Part shown: positions 9,975 to 17,882 of the stretch, one piece after another | Layout: the number at the start of each line of letters is the position of its first letter | Numbering within the stretch: the stretch's first letter is position 1 | Source: Aureimonas sp. AU12 | Lineage (GTDB): Bacteria; Pseudomonadota; Alphaproteobacteria; Rhizobiales; Rhizobiaceae | Reading direction: 5' to 3' | Length of the DNA stretch: 64,000 nucleotides | NCBI RefSeq assembly: GCF_001463705.1 | Contig: NZ_BBWH01000001.1 | Coordinates: 1 to 64,000 of the forward strand | The notes under the pieces: generated by a model | What the model was told of the DNA's origin: nothing | Databases searched by the model: none | What the model saw: only the letters and a program-made list of their open reading frames with translations | Program-made: the position numbers and the translations under genes

Positions 9975-11318
9975 ATGGCATCGGCCGCGGAACAACTCGC
10001 CTCAAACCTGAATTTTGCCGCCTTCTCGAAGGCCGAGGATCTGAAGAAGCGCATCTGGTTCACGCTGGGTGCGCTGCTCGTGTATCGGCTGGGAACCTAT
10101 ATTCCCATGCCGGGTATCGATCCGCAGGCGCTCGCCCAGGCCTTCCAGCAACAGTCGACCGGCATTCTCGGCCTGTTCAACATGTTCGCAGGCGGCGCAG
10201 TCGGTCGCATGGCGATCTTCGCCCTCGGCATCATGCCGTATATCTCGGCCTCGATCATCATTCAGCTGATGACGTCGGTGATCCCCGCGCTCGAAACCCT
10301 CAAGAAGGAGGGCGAGCAGGGCCGCAAGGTCATCAACCAGTACACGCGCTACGGCACGGTTCTGCTGGCGACGGTTCAGGCCTATGGCATTGCAGCCGGG
10401 CTGCAGGCATCCAGCAACATCGTCACGAGCCCTGGTACGTTCTTCATCGTGTCGAGCGTGATCACGCTCGTGGGCGGTACGATGTTCCTGATGTGGCTGG
10501 GTGAGCAGATCACCGCCCGTGGCATCGGCAACGGCATTTCGCTGATCATCTTCGCGGGCATCGCGGCCAACCTGCCGGCGGCTCTGGCGCAGCTCCTCGA
10601 GCTCGGTCGCACCGGTGCGCTGTCGACGGCGATCATCCTCCTCGTCATCGTCGTTGTGGTGGTCTGCATCGCTGGCGTCGTGTTCTTCGAGCGGGCGCAG
10701 CGCAAGCTGCTGATCCAGTATCCCAAGCGCCAGGTTGGCAACCGGATGTTCCAGGGCGACACGTCGCACCTGCCGTTGAAGCTGAACACAGCGGGCGTCA
10801 TCCCTCCGATCTTCGCGTCCTCGTTGCTGCTTCTGCCGGTGACGATTGCGAACTTCTCGGACACGAGCCGGCTGCCGGGTTGGGCTTCTGGGATCATCGC
10901 GTCGCTCGGCCACGGCCAGCCGCTCTACATGATGCTCTACGCGGGCATGATCGCGTTCTTCGCGTTCTTCTACACCGCTATCGTCTTCAATCCGAAGGAC
11001 ACGGCCGACAATCTGAAGAAGCACGGTGGCTTCATCCCGGGCATTCGTCCGGGCGAGCGGACGGCGGATTACATCGATTACGTTCTGACGCGGATCACCG
11101 TGGTTGGGGCAATCTACCTGGTGGTGATCTGTCTCCTTCCGGAGATCCTGATCTCCGCGGCGGGCATTCCGTTTTATCTCGGCGGCACCTCGCTTCTCAT
11201 CGTGGTTTCGGTCACGATGGACACGGTGGCGCAGATCCAGGGTCACCTCCTGGCCCATCAATACGAAGGCCTCGTCAAGAAGGCGAAGCTGCGCGGAGGA
11301 AAACGGGGAGCCCGATGA
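9975..11318 (+). CDS. secY: preprotein translocase subunit SecY
   Basis: Channel subunit of the Sec translocon in the inner membrane. The start at ATG 9975 ([26 protein letters not shown]) gives 447 residues; an in-frame upstream extension lies in the hairpin-bearing spacer and was rejected. GGAGAG precedes the ATG. Ten hydrophobic segments can be traced; the plug region [22 protein letters not shown] and the cytosolic loop [13 protein letters not shown] (seen as [15 protein letters not shown]) are conserved. The stop overlaps the adk start (ATGA). Confidence 0.97.
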   Translation: MASAAEQLASNLNFAAFSKAEDLKKRIWFTLGALLVYRLGTYIPMPGIDPQALAQAFQQQSTGILGLFNMFAGGAVGRMAIFALGIMPYISASIIIQLMTSVIPALETLKKEGEQGRKVINQYTRYGTVLLATVQAYGIAAGLQASSNIVTSPGTFFIVSSVITLVGGTMFLMWLGEQITARGIGNGISLIIFAGIAANLPAALAQLLELGRTGALSTAIILLVIVVVVVCIAGVVFFERAQRKLLIQYPKRQVGNRMFQGDTSHLPLKLNTAGVIPPIFASSLLLLPVTIANFSDTSRLPGWASGIIASLGHGQPLYMMLYAGMIAFFAFFYTAIVFNPKDTADNLKKHGGFIPGIRPGERTADYIDYVLTRITVVGAIYLVVICLLPEILISAAGIPFYLGGTSLLIVVSVTMDTVAQIQGHLLAHQYEGLVKKAKLRGGKRGAR

Positions 11319-11908
11319 GATTGATTCTGCTTGGTCCGCCAGGGGCGGGAAAAGGAACACAAGCCCAGCGTCTCATCGAGAAGTACGCGATACCGCAACT
11401 TTCCACCGGCGACATGCTGCGTGAGGCCGTCGCCAAGCAGACGGAGATCGGACGCAAGGCGCAGGCGGTCATGGATGCGGGGCAGCTCGTCTCCGACGAG
11501 ATCGTCATCGGTATCGTGGCGGAGCGGATCGAGCAGGCGGATGCGCGTCGCGGCTTCGTTCTCGACGGATTCCCTCGGACGCTGGCGCAGGCCGAAGCGC
11601 TCGATCGGATGCTGGCCGAACGCGATCTATCGCTGGATGCGGTGATCGAGTTCAGGGTCGATGAGGAGAAGCTCGTGTCCCGCATCGAGAAGCGAGCGCG
11701 TGAAACGGCGGAGGCCGGTCTGCCGGTTCGCAAGGACGATACGCCGGACGTGTTCCGGCGTCGTCTTGACGAGTTTCGTCAGCTGACCGCTGCGGTGGCG
11801 CCGTTCTATCGTCAAAAGGGGATCGCCCGTCAGATCGACGGCATGGCACCGATCGACACGGTGACGTCGGAGATCGATGCCGTCCTGTCAGAACGCGTCA
11901 CGGTCTAG
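11315..11908 (+). CDS. adk: adenylate kinase, short type
   Basis: Converts ATP plus AMP to two ADP in the cytosol. The P-loop GPPGAGKGT is at residues 7-15, LSTGDMLRE binds AMP, and [13 protein letters not shown] is the family signature. The 197-residue product lacks the long LID insertion and any zinc-binding cysteines, so it is the short form common in alphaproteobacteria. It overlaps secY by four bases. Confidence 0.96.
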   Translation: MRLILLGPPGAGKGTQAQRLIEKYAIPQLSTGDMLREAVAKQTEIGRKAQAVMDAGQLVSDEIVIGIVAERIEQADARRGFVLDGFPRTLAQAEALDRMLAERDLSLDAVIEFRVDEEKLVSRIEKRARETAEAGLPVRKDDTPDVFRRRLDEFRQLTAAVAPFYRQKGIARQIDGMAPIDTVTSEIDAVLSERVTV

Positions 11909-11922
11909 GGTCTTCCGGCGAG

Positions 11923-11950
11923 TTGACACATTGGACGGGAATCTTATAAG
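11923..11950 (+). promoter_or_regulatory. sigma-70-type promoter for rpsM-rpsK-rpoA-rplQ
   Basis: A perfect TTGACA (11923-11928), a 16-base spacer and TATAAG (11945-11950) lie just after adk. Transcription would start near 11957 and give a leader of roughly 145 bases before rpsM. This suggests the alpha operon is transcribed on its own as well as by read-through. Confidence 0.6.
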
Positions 11951-11981
11951 GACCGACCCAATTCGCGCAACTGTGAGCGAT

Positions 11982-12057
11982 CGGAGCTTTAGCCGCTTGG
12001 CGGCTCGGCTCCGGTCGTTCGGCGTTTGAAGAGAGCGGGATCGTCGAAATCCCGCTC
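11982..12057 (+). repeat. two hairpins in the rpsM leader
   Basis: CGGAGC (11982-11987) pairs with GCTCCG (12008-12013) around an inner AGCCGC-TTG-GCGGCT stem (11991-12005). A second stem pairs GAGCGGGAT (12033-12041) with ATCCCGCTC (12049-12057), nine perfect base pairs. The second ends about 33 bases before the AGGAGG of rpsM, so it could affect initiation. Confidence 0.6.
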
Positions 12058-12102
12058 GCAAGACAATCTTCGCGGCGGATCCGCGACCAAAGGAGGCTCA
12101 AC

Positions 12103-12471
12103 TTGGCCCGTATTGCTGGCGTCAACATCCCCACGAACAAGCGCGTCGTCGTCGCGCTTCAGTATATCCACGGCATCGGCCCGCGTTTCGCGCGCGAGAT
12201 CGTCCAGAAGGTCAGTCTCGGCGACGAGCGTCGCGTGAACGATCTCTCGGACGCCGAAGTCCTGCAGATCCGCGAGATCATCGATCGCGACTACCGCGTC
12301 GAGGGTGATCTGCGTCGCGAGACGTCGATGAACATCAAGCGTCTGATGGACCTTGGCTGCTACCGTGGCCTTCGTCACCGTCGCGGTCTTCCGGTCCGTG
12401 GTCAGCGCACGCACACGAACGCCCGCACCCGTAAGGGTCCGGCGAAGGCGATTGCCGGTAAGAAGAAGTAA
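12103..12471 (+). CDS. rpsM: 30S ribosomal protein S13
   Basis: Small-subunit head protein touching the P-site tRNA and bridges. The 122-residue product begins [18 protein letters not shown], which fixes the start at a TTG codon. A full AGGAGG lies at 12091-12096, six bases before the TTG. The C-terminus has the signature [18 protein letters not shown]. It is the first gene of the alpha group. Confidence 0.96.
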   Translation: MARIAGVNIPTNKRVVVALQYIHGIGPRFAREIVQKVSLGDERRVNDLSDAEVLQIREIIDRDYRVEGDLRRETSMNIKRLMDLGCYRGLRHRRGLPVRGQRTHTNARTRKGPAKAIAGKKK

Positions 12472-12478
12472 TCAGCTC

Positions 12479-12565
12479 CGCGCCATCGATGGCGCGTCGT
12501 TGAGAGGTTTCGCGTGGCTGGCCAAGTTGGCCGCCGCGCGGGTGGAGCCGCCGGCATTACGGCGG
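12479..12565 (+). repeat. palindromes in the rpsM-rpsK spacer
   Basis: The spacer holds an 18-base perfect palindrome centred at 12487/12488 (CGCGCCATC and its complement, 12479-12496), GGCCAA-G-TTGGCC (12520-12532) and CCGCCG-gcatta-CGGCGG (12548-12565). No T-run follows any of them. Confidence 0.6.
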
Positions 12566-12589
12566 TGTCGAGATCCAGGGAATTGAGAC

Positions 12590-12979
12590 ATGGCTAAGGA
12601 AGCGCAACGCGTTCGTCGTCGCGAGCGGAAGAACATCATTTCGGGCGTCGCCCACGTGAATTCTTCCTTCAACAACACGCTGATCACCATTACCGACGCG
12701 CAGGGCAACACGATTGCCTGGTCGTCGGCAGGTGCACAGGGCTTCAAGGGCTCGCGCAAGTCGACCCCCTTCGCGGCGCAGATCGCGGCCGAAGATGCGG
12801 CCAAGAAGGCGCAGGAACACGGCATGCGGACGCTGGAAGTCGAGGTCTGCGGTCCCGGTTCGGGTCGTGAGTCGGCGCTCCGTGCGTTGCAGGCGTCCGG
12901 GTTCACCATCACGTCGATCCGCGACGTGACGCCGATCCCGCACAATGGCGTTCGCCCTCGCAAGAAGCGCCGCGTCTAA
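12590..12979 (+). CDS. rpsK: 30S ribosomal protein S11
   Basis: Platform protein near the mRNA exit. The 129-residue product has the typical [40 protein letters not shown] and the C-terminal [19 protein letters not shown]. It follows rpsM after a 118-base structured spacer. No rpsD lies between rpsK and rpoA, as is usual for alphaproteobacteria. Confidence 0.98.
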   Translation: MAKEAQRVRRRERKNIISGVAHVNSSFNNTLITITDAQGNTIAWSSAGAQGFKGSRKSTPFAAQIAAEDAAKKAQEHGMRTLEVEVCGPGSGRESALRALQASGFTITSIRDVTPIPHNGVRPRKKRRV

Positions 12980-13000
12980 ACTGAAGAGTGTCCGAGTTTG

Positions 13001-13089
13001 GCCGCGCAGCTTCCGGGTTGCGCGGCTTTCGCCGTATCCGGGAAGCCGATCCTTCCCTCAGACCTATCGCCACGATTGGATGGTGGCGA
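13001..13089 (+). repeat. three hairpins in the rpsK-rpoA spacer
   Basis: GCCGCGCA (13001-13008) pairs with TGCGCGGC (13019-13026) and is followed by TTT; GGGAAG (13040-13045) pairs with CTTCCC (13052-13057); TCGCCAC (13067-13073) pairs with GTGGCGA (13083-13089). All stems are perfect. The last ends 21 bases before the rpoA ATG. Confidence 0.6.
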
Positions 13090-13110
13090 GGTAACTGAAA
13101 GGCAAGCGTG

Positions 13111-14130
13111 ATGATCGCTAGCAACTGGCAAGACCTGACCAAGCCCAACCAGGTCGTCTTCAAGAGCGGTGGCAGCAGGACGAAGGCGTCGCTCGTGGCC
13201 GAGCCGCTCGAGCGCGGCTTCGGCCTGACGCTCGGCAATGCGCTTCGCCGCGTGCTGCTCTCGTCGCTGCAGGGCGCTGCGGTGACCGCCGTCCAGATCG
13301 ACGGCGTGTTGCACGAGTTCTCGTCGATCGCTGGCGTGCGCGAAGACGTGACGGACATCGTCCTGAACGTCAAGGAAATCGCCATCGGCATGCAGGGCGA
13401 GGGCCCGAAGCGTATGGTGCTTCGCAAGTCCGGTCCCGGCGTCGTGTTGGCGGGCGACATTCAGACCGTTGGCGACATCGAGATCCTCAACCCGGAACAC
13501 GAGATCTGCACGCTCGACGAGGGTGCCGAGATCCGGATGGAGTTCACGGTGAACACCGGCAAGGGCTACATCCCCGCCGATCAGAACCGCGCGGAAGACG
13601 CTCCGATCGGCCTGATCCCGGTCGACTCGCTGTTCTCGCCGGTGAAGAAGGTGTCCTACAAGGTCGAGAATACCCGCGAAGGGCAGGATCTCAACAAGGA
13701 CAAGCTGACGATGGACATCGTCACCGATGGTTCGATCAGCGGCGAAGACGCGGTGGCCTACGCCGCCCGTATTCTGCAGGATCAGCTGTCGGTCTTCGTG
13801 AACTTCGAGGAGCCGCAGCGCGAAGTGCGCGGCGCCGAGGAGCATATCGCGGAGCTGGCCTTTAATCCGGCTCTATTGAAGAAGGTCGATGAGCTCGAGC
13901 TTTCGGTGCGTTCGGCCAACTGTCTGAAGAACGACAATATTGTCTACATTGGCGATCTCATTCAGAAGACCGAGGCGGAGATGCTCCGCACTCCGAACTT
14001 CGGTCGCAAGTCGCTCAACGAAATCAAGGAAGTGCTGGCCTCGATGGGTCTGCACCTCGGAATGGAAGTCAACGCCTGGCCGCCGGAGAACATCGACGAT
14101 CTGGCCAAGCGCTACGAAGATCAGTACTGA
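13111..14130 (+). CDS. rpoA: DNA-directed RNA polymerase subunit alpha
   Basis: Scaffold for polymerase assembly and contact for activators. The product from ATG 13111 is 339 residues ([15 protein letters not shown]); a GTG one codon earlier is possible but family members begin at this Met. The N-terminal dimerisation domain carries [19 protein letters not shown]. The C-terminal domain has [16 protein letters not shown] and the [16 protein letters not shown] helix that binds UP elements. Confidence 0.98.
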   Translation: MIASNWQDLTKPNQVVFKSGGSRTKASLVAEPLERGFGLTLGNALRRVLLSSLQGAAVTAVQIDGVLHEFSSIAGVREDVTDIVLNVKEIAIGMQGEGPKRMVLRKSGPGVVLAGDIQTVGDIEILNPEHEICTLDEGAEIRMEFTVNTGKGYIPADQNRAEDAPIGLIPVDSLFSPVKKVSYKVENTREGQDLNKDKLTMDIVTDGSISGEDAVAYAARILQDQLSVFVNFEEPQREVRGAEEHIAELAFNPALLKKVDELELSVRSANCLKNDNIVYIGDLIQKTEAEMLRTPNFGRKSLNEIKEVLASMGLHLGMEVNAWPPENIDDLAKRYEDQY

Positions 14131-14166
14131 GGGTTCACCTCCTAGTCTGAGACCGAGAGGGAGGCT

Positions 14167-14182
14167 CGCCGCGGGAGCGGCG
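14167..14182 (+). repeat. hairpin in the rpoA-rplQ spacer
   Basis: CGCCGC (14167-14172), a GGGA loop and GCGGCG (14177-14182) form a perfect 6-bp stem in the 164-base spacer. No T-run follows. I see nothing else conserved in this spacer. Confidence 0.5.
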
Positions 14183-14294
14183 GGGCTTCGATACAACGAA
14201 AAGAAGATTCAAAGGCACATGCACTGGCCACTCCGGCCGGGATGCGAGGATGCCGACCCCGAGCGTAAGCCGGACCTGAACGAGGAACAAACCC

Positions 14295-14717
14295 ATGCGC
14301 CACGGTAGCCGCGGACGTAAACTCAACCGCACCCACGAGCATCGCAAAGCGATGTTCGCCAACATGGTCGCGTCGCTGATCGAGCACGAGCAGATCGTGA
14401 CGACGCTTCCCAAGGCGAAGGATCTTCGCCCGATCATGGAAAAGATGATCACCCTCGGCAAGCGCGGCGATCTGCACGCTCGTCGTCAGGCGATCAGCCA
14501 GGTTCGCGACGAACTCGTGATCCGGAAGCTCTTCGACACGCTTGGCCCGCGCTATGCGGAGCGCCAGGGCGGCTATTGCCGCGTGCTGAAGGCTGGCTTC
14601 CGCCGCGGTGACAACGCGCCGATGGCCGTGATCGAGTTCGTTGATCGGGACGTCAACGCACGCGGCTCGATCGACCGCGCCCGCATCGAAGCCGAAGGCA
14701 ATAACGACGCGGCCTGA
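14295..14717 (+). CDS. rplQ: 50S ribosomal protein L17
   Basis: Large-subunit protein near the tunnel exit. The 140-residue product begins [20 protein letters not shown] and has the family segment [23 protein letters not shown] (abbreviated here). It is the last gene of the alpha group; a strong terminator starts about 30 bases after its stop. Confidence 0.97.
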   Translation: MRHGSRGRKLNRTHEHRKAMFANMVASLIEHEQIVTTLPKAKDLRPIMEKMITLGKRGDLHARRQAISQVRDELVIRKLFDTLGPRYAERQGGYCRVLKAGFRRGDNAPMAVIEFVDRDVNARGSIDRARIEAEGNNDAA

Positions 14718-14746
14718 TCGGCATCTTCGACGGAATACAGGATGAG

Positions 14747-14773
14747 GGGGCTCCTATCGGGGCCCCTTTTTTT
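14747..14773 (+). terminator. Rho-independent terminator after rplQ
   Basis: GGGGC (14747-14751) pairs with GCCCC (14762-14766), directly followed by seven T. It ends the ribosomal-protein supercluster. Confidence 0.8.
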
Positions 14774-14847
14774 CGTGAGCATGGCAGATACTGGGTCGGC
14801 GAGCCGTTGCGGCTCGTTGTGGACCGAGGTGGCAGCAGGAGTGCGAG

Positions 14848-15870
14848 ATGACGGACGATCTGGTGCTGGTGACGGGCGCGTCGGGGTTCATTGCCAAGCA
14901 CATCGTGCTCGACGCCATTCGCGCCGGATATCGGGTCCGCGGGACGGTGCGCGACGTCGAGCGGAAAGGGGCTGAGGTCACAGCGGTCCTTCGCGCAGCC
15001 AGTGTGGATGCTTCGCGGTTCGAGCCTGTCCCGGCAGACCTTTTGCAGGATACCGGATGGGACGAAGCGGCGGCGGGATGCCGGTTCGTGCTTCACACGG
15101 CTTCGCCGTTCCCACAGGCGCAGCCGCGTGACAAGTTCGGGTTGGTGCCAGCGGCCAAGGGCGGGACGCTGCGCGTACTGGAAGCTGCAAAAGCGGCGGG
15201 TGTCGAGCGTGTCGTTCTGACGTCTTCCGTGGCGTCGGTCTTTTACGGACATCCCGACCGGGGAGAGCGTCCGTTCGGTGAAGCCGATTTCTCCAACGTT
15301 GAGAGCGCCGAGATCTCTCCCTATGCCGTGTCGAAGACGATGGCGGAACTAGCCGCTTGGGAGTGTCTCCGGGGATCGGCGACGGAACTCGCCACGATCA
15401 ACCCATCTCTGGTGTTCGGTCCGGCGCTCGACGGGACGGTCGGCACGTCGCTCCGTCTCCTCGCGATGATGATGAACAAGCGGCTCCCCATGCTGCCGAA
15501 TGTCGCGTTCGGCATCGTCGATGTCCGCGATGTGGCGGCAGCACATCTTGCAGCGATGACCGAGCCGGCGGCCAAGGGGCGCCGCTTCGTCGTCAGTTCG
15601 GAAACCCGAACCCTTCTGGACATGGCAGCGACCGTGGGGAGGAGCCGACCGGCGTTCGCAAAGAGGGTGACGCGCCGCCGGTTGCCATCGGTGCTGATGA
15701 AGGCCGCAGCGCTGATCTCGCCTTCAGCGCGTATGCTGGCGACGGAGATCGATCGAGTAAAGTGTCTCGACACGACTCCGGCCGTTAGGATTCTTGGCCT
15801 CCGCATGCGATCGGGAGACGACGCGATTCTATCCGCCGCCGACAGCCTCGTGACGCATGGGCTTGTCTAA
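14848..15870 (+). CDS. NAD(P)-dependent epimerase / dihydroflavonol-reductase-like protein
   Basis: Extended short-chain dehydrogenase. The Rossmann motif TGASGFIAKH (TGxxGxxG-like) is near residues 9-18, the active-site Ser lies in LTSSVASVFYG, and the catalytic pair is YAVSK. The 340-residue length and overall order resemble dihydroflavonol 4-reductase-like or aldehyde reductases that reduce carbonyl groups; the substrate is not predictable. The ATG follows GCAGGAG. It stands alone between the rplQ terminator and a hairpin at 16034. Confidence 0.85.
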   Translation: MTDDLVLVTGASGFIAKHIVLDAIRAGYRVRGTVRDVERKGAEVTAVLRAASVDASRFEPVPADLLQDTGWDEAAAGCRFVLHTASPFPQAQPRDKFGLVPAAKGGTLRVLEAAKAAGVERVVLTSSVASVFYGHPDRGERPFGEADFSNVESAEISPYAVSKTMAELAAWECLRGSATELATINPSLVFGPALDGTVGTSLRLLAMMMNKRLPMLPNVAFGIVDVRDVAAAHLAAMTEPAAKGRRFVVSSETRTLLDMAATVGRSRPAFAKRVTRRRLPSVLMKAAALISPSARMLATEIDRVKCLDTTPAVRILGLRMRSGDDAILSAADSLVTHGLV

Positions 15871-16177
15871 CGGAGGGTGATCATAGATCGCGATAGAAGC
15901 CGCTGCTGCATGTCGGTGCAAAAAGATCGTGCGCCGATGCCTCTGTATGATGAGAGATGTTGCAATTCTGCGATAGCGAGCGGCGCGATGAGCGTGCGAT
16001 ATCACTGTATCGCCGGCACCCCCACCAAATAAAGCCACGCGAAGGCAACCTTTGCCTTTCTGTGGCATTTTGTTGGCGAATGGGGACGTTCGCCGGTCAG
16101 CGTTGCGGCAAGTTTACACGGATTAAACGAATACTATGGATAATAGAGGCTCTTTCACAACAACGAGCGAGTTCTCG
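15871..16177. other. gene-free stretch with a structured hairpin
   Basis: No ORF here has recognisable family similarity or a good start. A 79-codon ORF from 15957 to 16196 overlaps the hairpin and the next gene and is rejected. The stretch is less GC-rich than its surroundings, especially 16100-16160. The only clear structure is the hairpin at 16034-16066. TTTACA at 16113-16118 and GATAAT at 16139-16144 could be promoter elements, but the 20-base spacing is long. Confidence 0.6.
16034..16071. terminator. extended hairpin, possible bidirectional terminator or sRNA 3' end
   Basis: GCCAC (16034-16038) pairs with GTGGC (16062-16066), and AAGGCAA (16042-16048) pairs with TTGCCTT (16052-16058); the two stems are separated by a symmetric 3x3 internal loop. 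On the + strand ATTTTGTT follows; on the - strand TTTATTT follows. It lies about 160 bases after the epimerase stop, further than a normal terminator. Confidence 0.55.
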
Positions 16178-16306
16178 ATGCGTCGTACAGTGCTGACCCT
16201 TCTCGGTGCCGTTTTCGCGTTTGGTATTCTAACCGCGAGCTACGCGACGGCAGAGTTGCCGGAAGCGACAGCAATGGCGGCGGAAGCCAACACGCTCACG
16301 CGCTGA
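16178..16306 (+). CDS. 42-residue exported peptide (putative)
   Basis: ATG at 16178 opens a 42-codon frame ending in TGA at 16304-16306. The first residues MRRTVLTLLGAVFAFGILTA form a positively charged start and a hydrophobic core; TASYATAE could hold a signal-peptidase site, leaving a short Ala/Glu-rich peptide. A strong terminator begins 24 bases after the stop, which supports a real transcription unit. The ribosome site is weak (ACGAGCGAG). I do not recognise a family; function unknown. Confidence 0.5.
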   Translation: MRRTVLTLLGAVFAFGILTASYATAELPEATAMAAEANTLTR

Positions 16307-16329
16307 GACAGTGGCGGACATGAAAATCG

Positions 16330-16354
16330 AAAAGGGCCCTCGTGGCCCTTTTTT
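16330..16354 (+). terminator. Rho-independent terminator after the small peptide gene
   Basis: AAAAGGGCC (16330-16338), loop CTCGT, then GGCCC and six T (16344-16354). The A/T flanks extend the stem. Confidence 0.85.
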
Positions 16355-16441
16355 CGTTTGATCTAGCGTTCATAGCTTGCACCGGTCTGGCGAGGGGATG
16401 CAATCCCCAGCGTCTCGGACATTCAGCATGAGGTCATCGTT

Positions 16442-17869
16442 TTGCAGCGAGTTCGCGGAAGCCTTCTAGCCACCGTCCTGTCGACCGGGATTCTGATACC
16501 TGCTGCGTCCGCGCAGACGGCAACCGGAATGCCGACTCCGATCCAACCGATGACGCGGGTGCCAGCCGAGGCGAGCGAGATCAAGCTGTCCTTCGCGCCG
16601 CTGGTGCGAAGCACCGCGCCGGCGGTCGTCAACGTGTACGCCGCCCGTCGCGTGCAGCAGCGCAGTCCCTTCGCGGGCGATCCTTTCTTCGAGCAGTTCT
16701 TCGGCAGCGCCCAGCGTAAGCCGCGTATGGAATCATCGCTCGGCTCCGGTGTCATGGTCGATCCCGCCGGCCTCTTGGTGACGAACAACCACGTGATCGA
16801 AGGCGCCGACGAGATCCGGGTCGCGTTGGCGGATGGACGCGAGTTCGATGCCCGGGTGCTGCTGAAGGATGCACGCGCAGATCTCGCCGTTCTGAAGATC
16901 GCATCGTCCGAAGCATTTCCCGCCGTGGCTTTGGCCGACTCCGATCGGACCGAGATTGGCGATCTCGTGTTGGCGATCGGCAATCCGTTCGGAATCGGGC
17001 AGACCGTGACGAACGGCATCGTATCGGCACTGGCGCGAACCCATGTCGGCACCAATGACGTCGGATACTTCATCCAGACCGATGCCGCGATCAATCCCGG
17101 CAACTCGGGTGGCGCGCTCGTCGACATGCGGGGCGAACTCGTCGGCGTCAACACTGCGATCTTCTCGCGTTCCGGCGGCTCGAACGGTATCGGGTTCGCC
17201 ATCCCTTCGAACATGGTCCGAGCCTTCGTCGCGGCGGCGCGAAGCGGCGGACGTTTCGAGCGCCCCTATATCGGCGCGAGTTTCGTCCCGGTGACGCAGG
17301 ATATCGCCGATGCGCTGGGAATGACGCGGCCGCTCGGCGCCCTCGTGCAAGGCGTCGCAGATGGTGCTCCGGCCGAAGAGGCTGGCCTGCGGGAGGGCGA
17401 CGTGGTGCTCGCCCTCAACGGCTTCCCGATCGAAAATCCCGATTCGTTGGGCTACCGCTTGGCGACGGCGGGTCTCGGCACGTCTGCCAAGCTTCAAGTC
17501 CGCTCGACGCGCGGCGACGAGGAAGACCTGACGATGGATCTCGTGCCCCCACCGGAGGAGCCTGCTCGGGACGAGCGCCTGCTGGATGGCAACACGCCGT
17601 TCGCCGGTGCGACGGTCGCCAACTTGTCGCCACGGCTGGCAGATGAACTCGAATTGCCGCAGTCGCGCCGTGGCGTTGTGGTCGCCGCCGTCAAGCCGGG
17701 AACGCCTGCCATGCGGCTCGGCTTGCAGCCCAAGGATATCGTGGTCACGCTGAACGGGGATCCCGTCGATTCGAGCGCCGATCTCGAGCGGCGGTCCGAG
17801 GACGGGCGGCGCGGATGGAAGGTCGAGGTCGATCGTGGCGGTCAGCGGCTGGTCCAGACGATCCGCTGA
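16442..17869 (+). CDS. periplasmic serine protease, DegP/DegQ (HtrA) family
   Basis: Degrades or refolds misfolded envelope proteins. A TTG start with GAGG about eight bases upstream yields a signal peptide ending ASA near residue 24. The trypsin-like domain has the triad His117 (TNNHVIEG), Asp147 (ARADLAVLK) and Ser222 (NPGNSGGAL). Two PDZ domains follow, one after residue 280 (GALVQGVADGAPAEEAGL) and one at the C-terminus (GVVVAAVKPGTPAMRLGL). The 475-residue length fits. rarA starts 13 bases downstream. No closer ATG in frame was found. Confidence 0.92.
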   Translation: MQRVRGSLLATVLSTGILIPAASAQTATGMPTPIQPMTRVPAEASEIKLSFAPLVRSTAPAVVNVYAARRVQQRSPFAGDPFFEQFFGSAQRKPRMESSLGSGVMVDPAGLLVTNNHVIEGADEIRVALADGREFDARVLLKDARADLAVLKIASSEAFPAVALADSDRTEIGDLVLAIGNPFGIGQTVTNGIVSALARTHVGTNDVGYFIQTDAAINPGNSGGALVDMRGELVGVNTAIFSRSGGSNGIGFAIPSNMVRAFVAAARSGGRFERPYIGASFVPVTQDIADALGMTRPLGALVQGVADGAPAEEAGLREGDVVLALNGFPIENPDSLGYRLATAGLGTSAKLQVRSTRGDEEDLTMDLVPPPEEPARDERLLDGNTPFAGATVANLSPRLADELELPQSRRGVVVAAVKPGTPAMRLGLQPKDIVVTLNGDPVDSSADLERRSEDGRRGWKVEVDRGGQRLVQTIR

Positions 17870-17882
17870 CGCGGAGGAGACG

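Noticed and set aside
10002-11360. 452-codon - strand frame opposite secY
   Set aside because: Arg/Asp/His-rich composition typical of an antisense shadow; secY is certain on the other strand.
15957-16196. 79-codon + strand frame between the epimerase and the small peptide gene
   Set aside because: It crosses the structured hairpin, overlaps the more convincing 42-codon gene and has no ribosome site.
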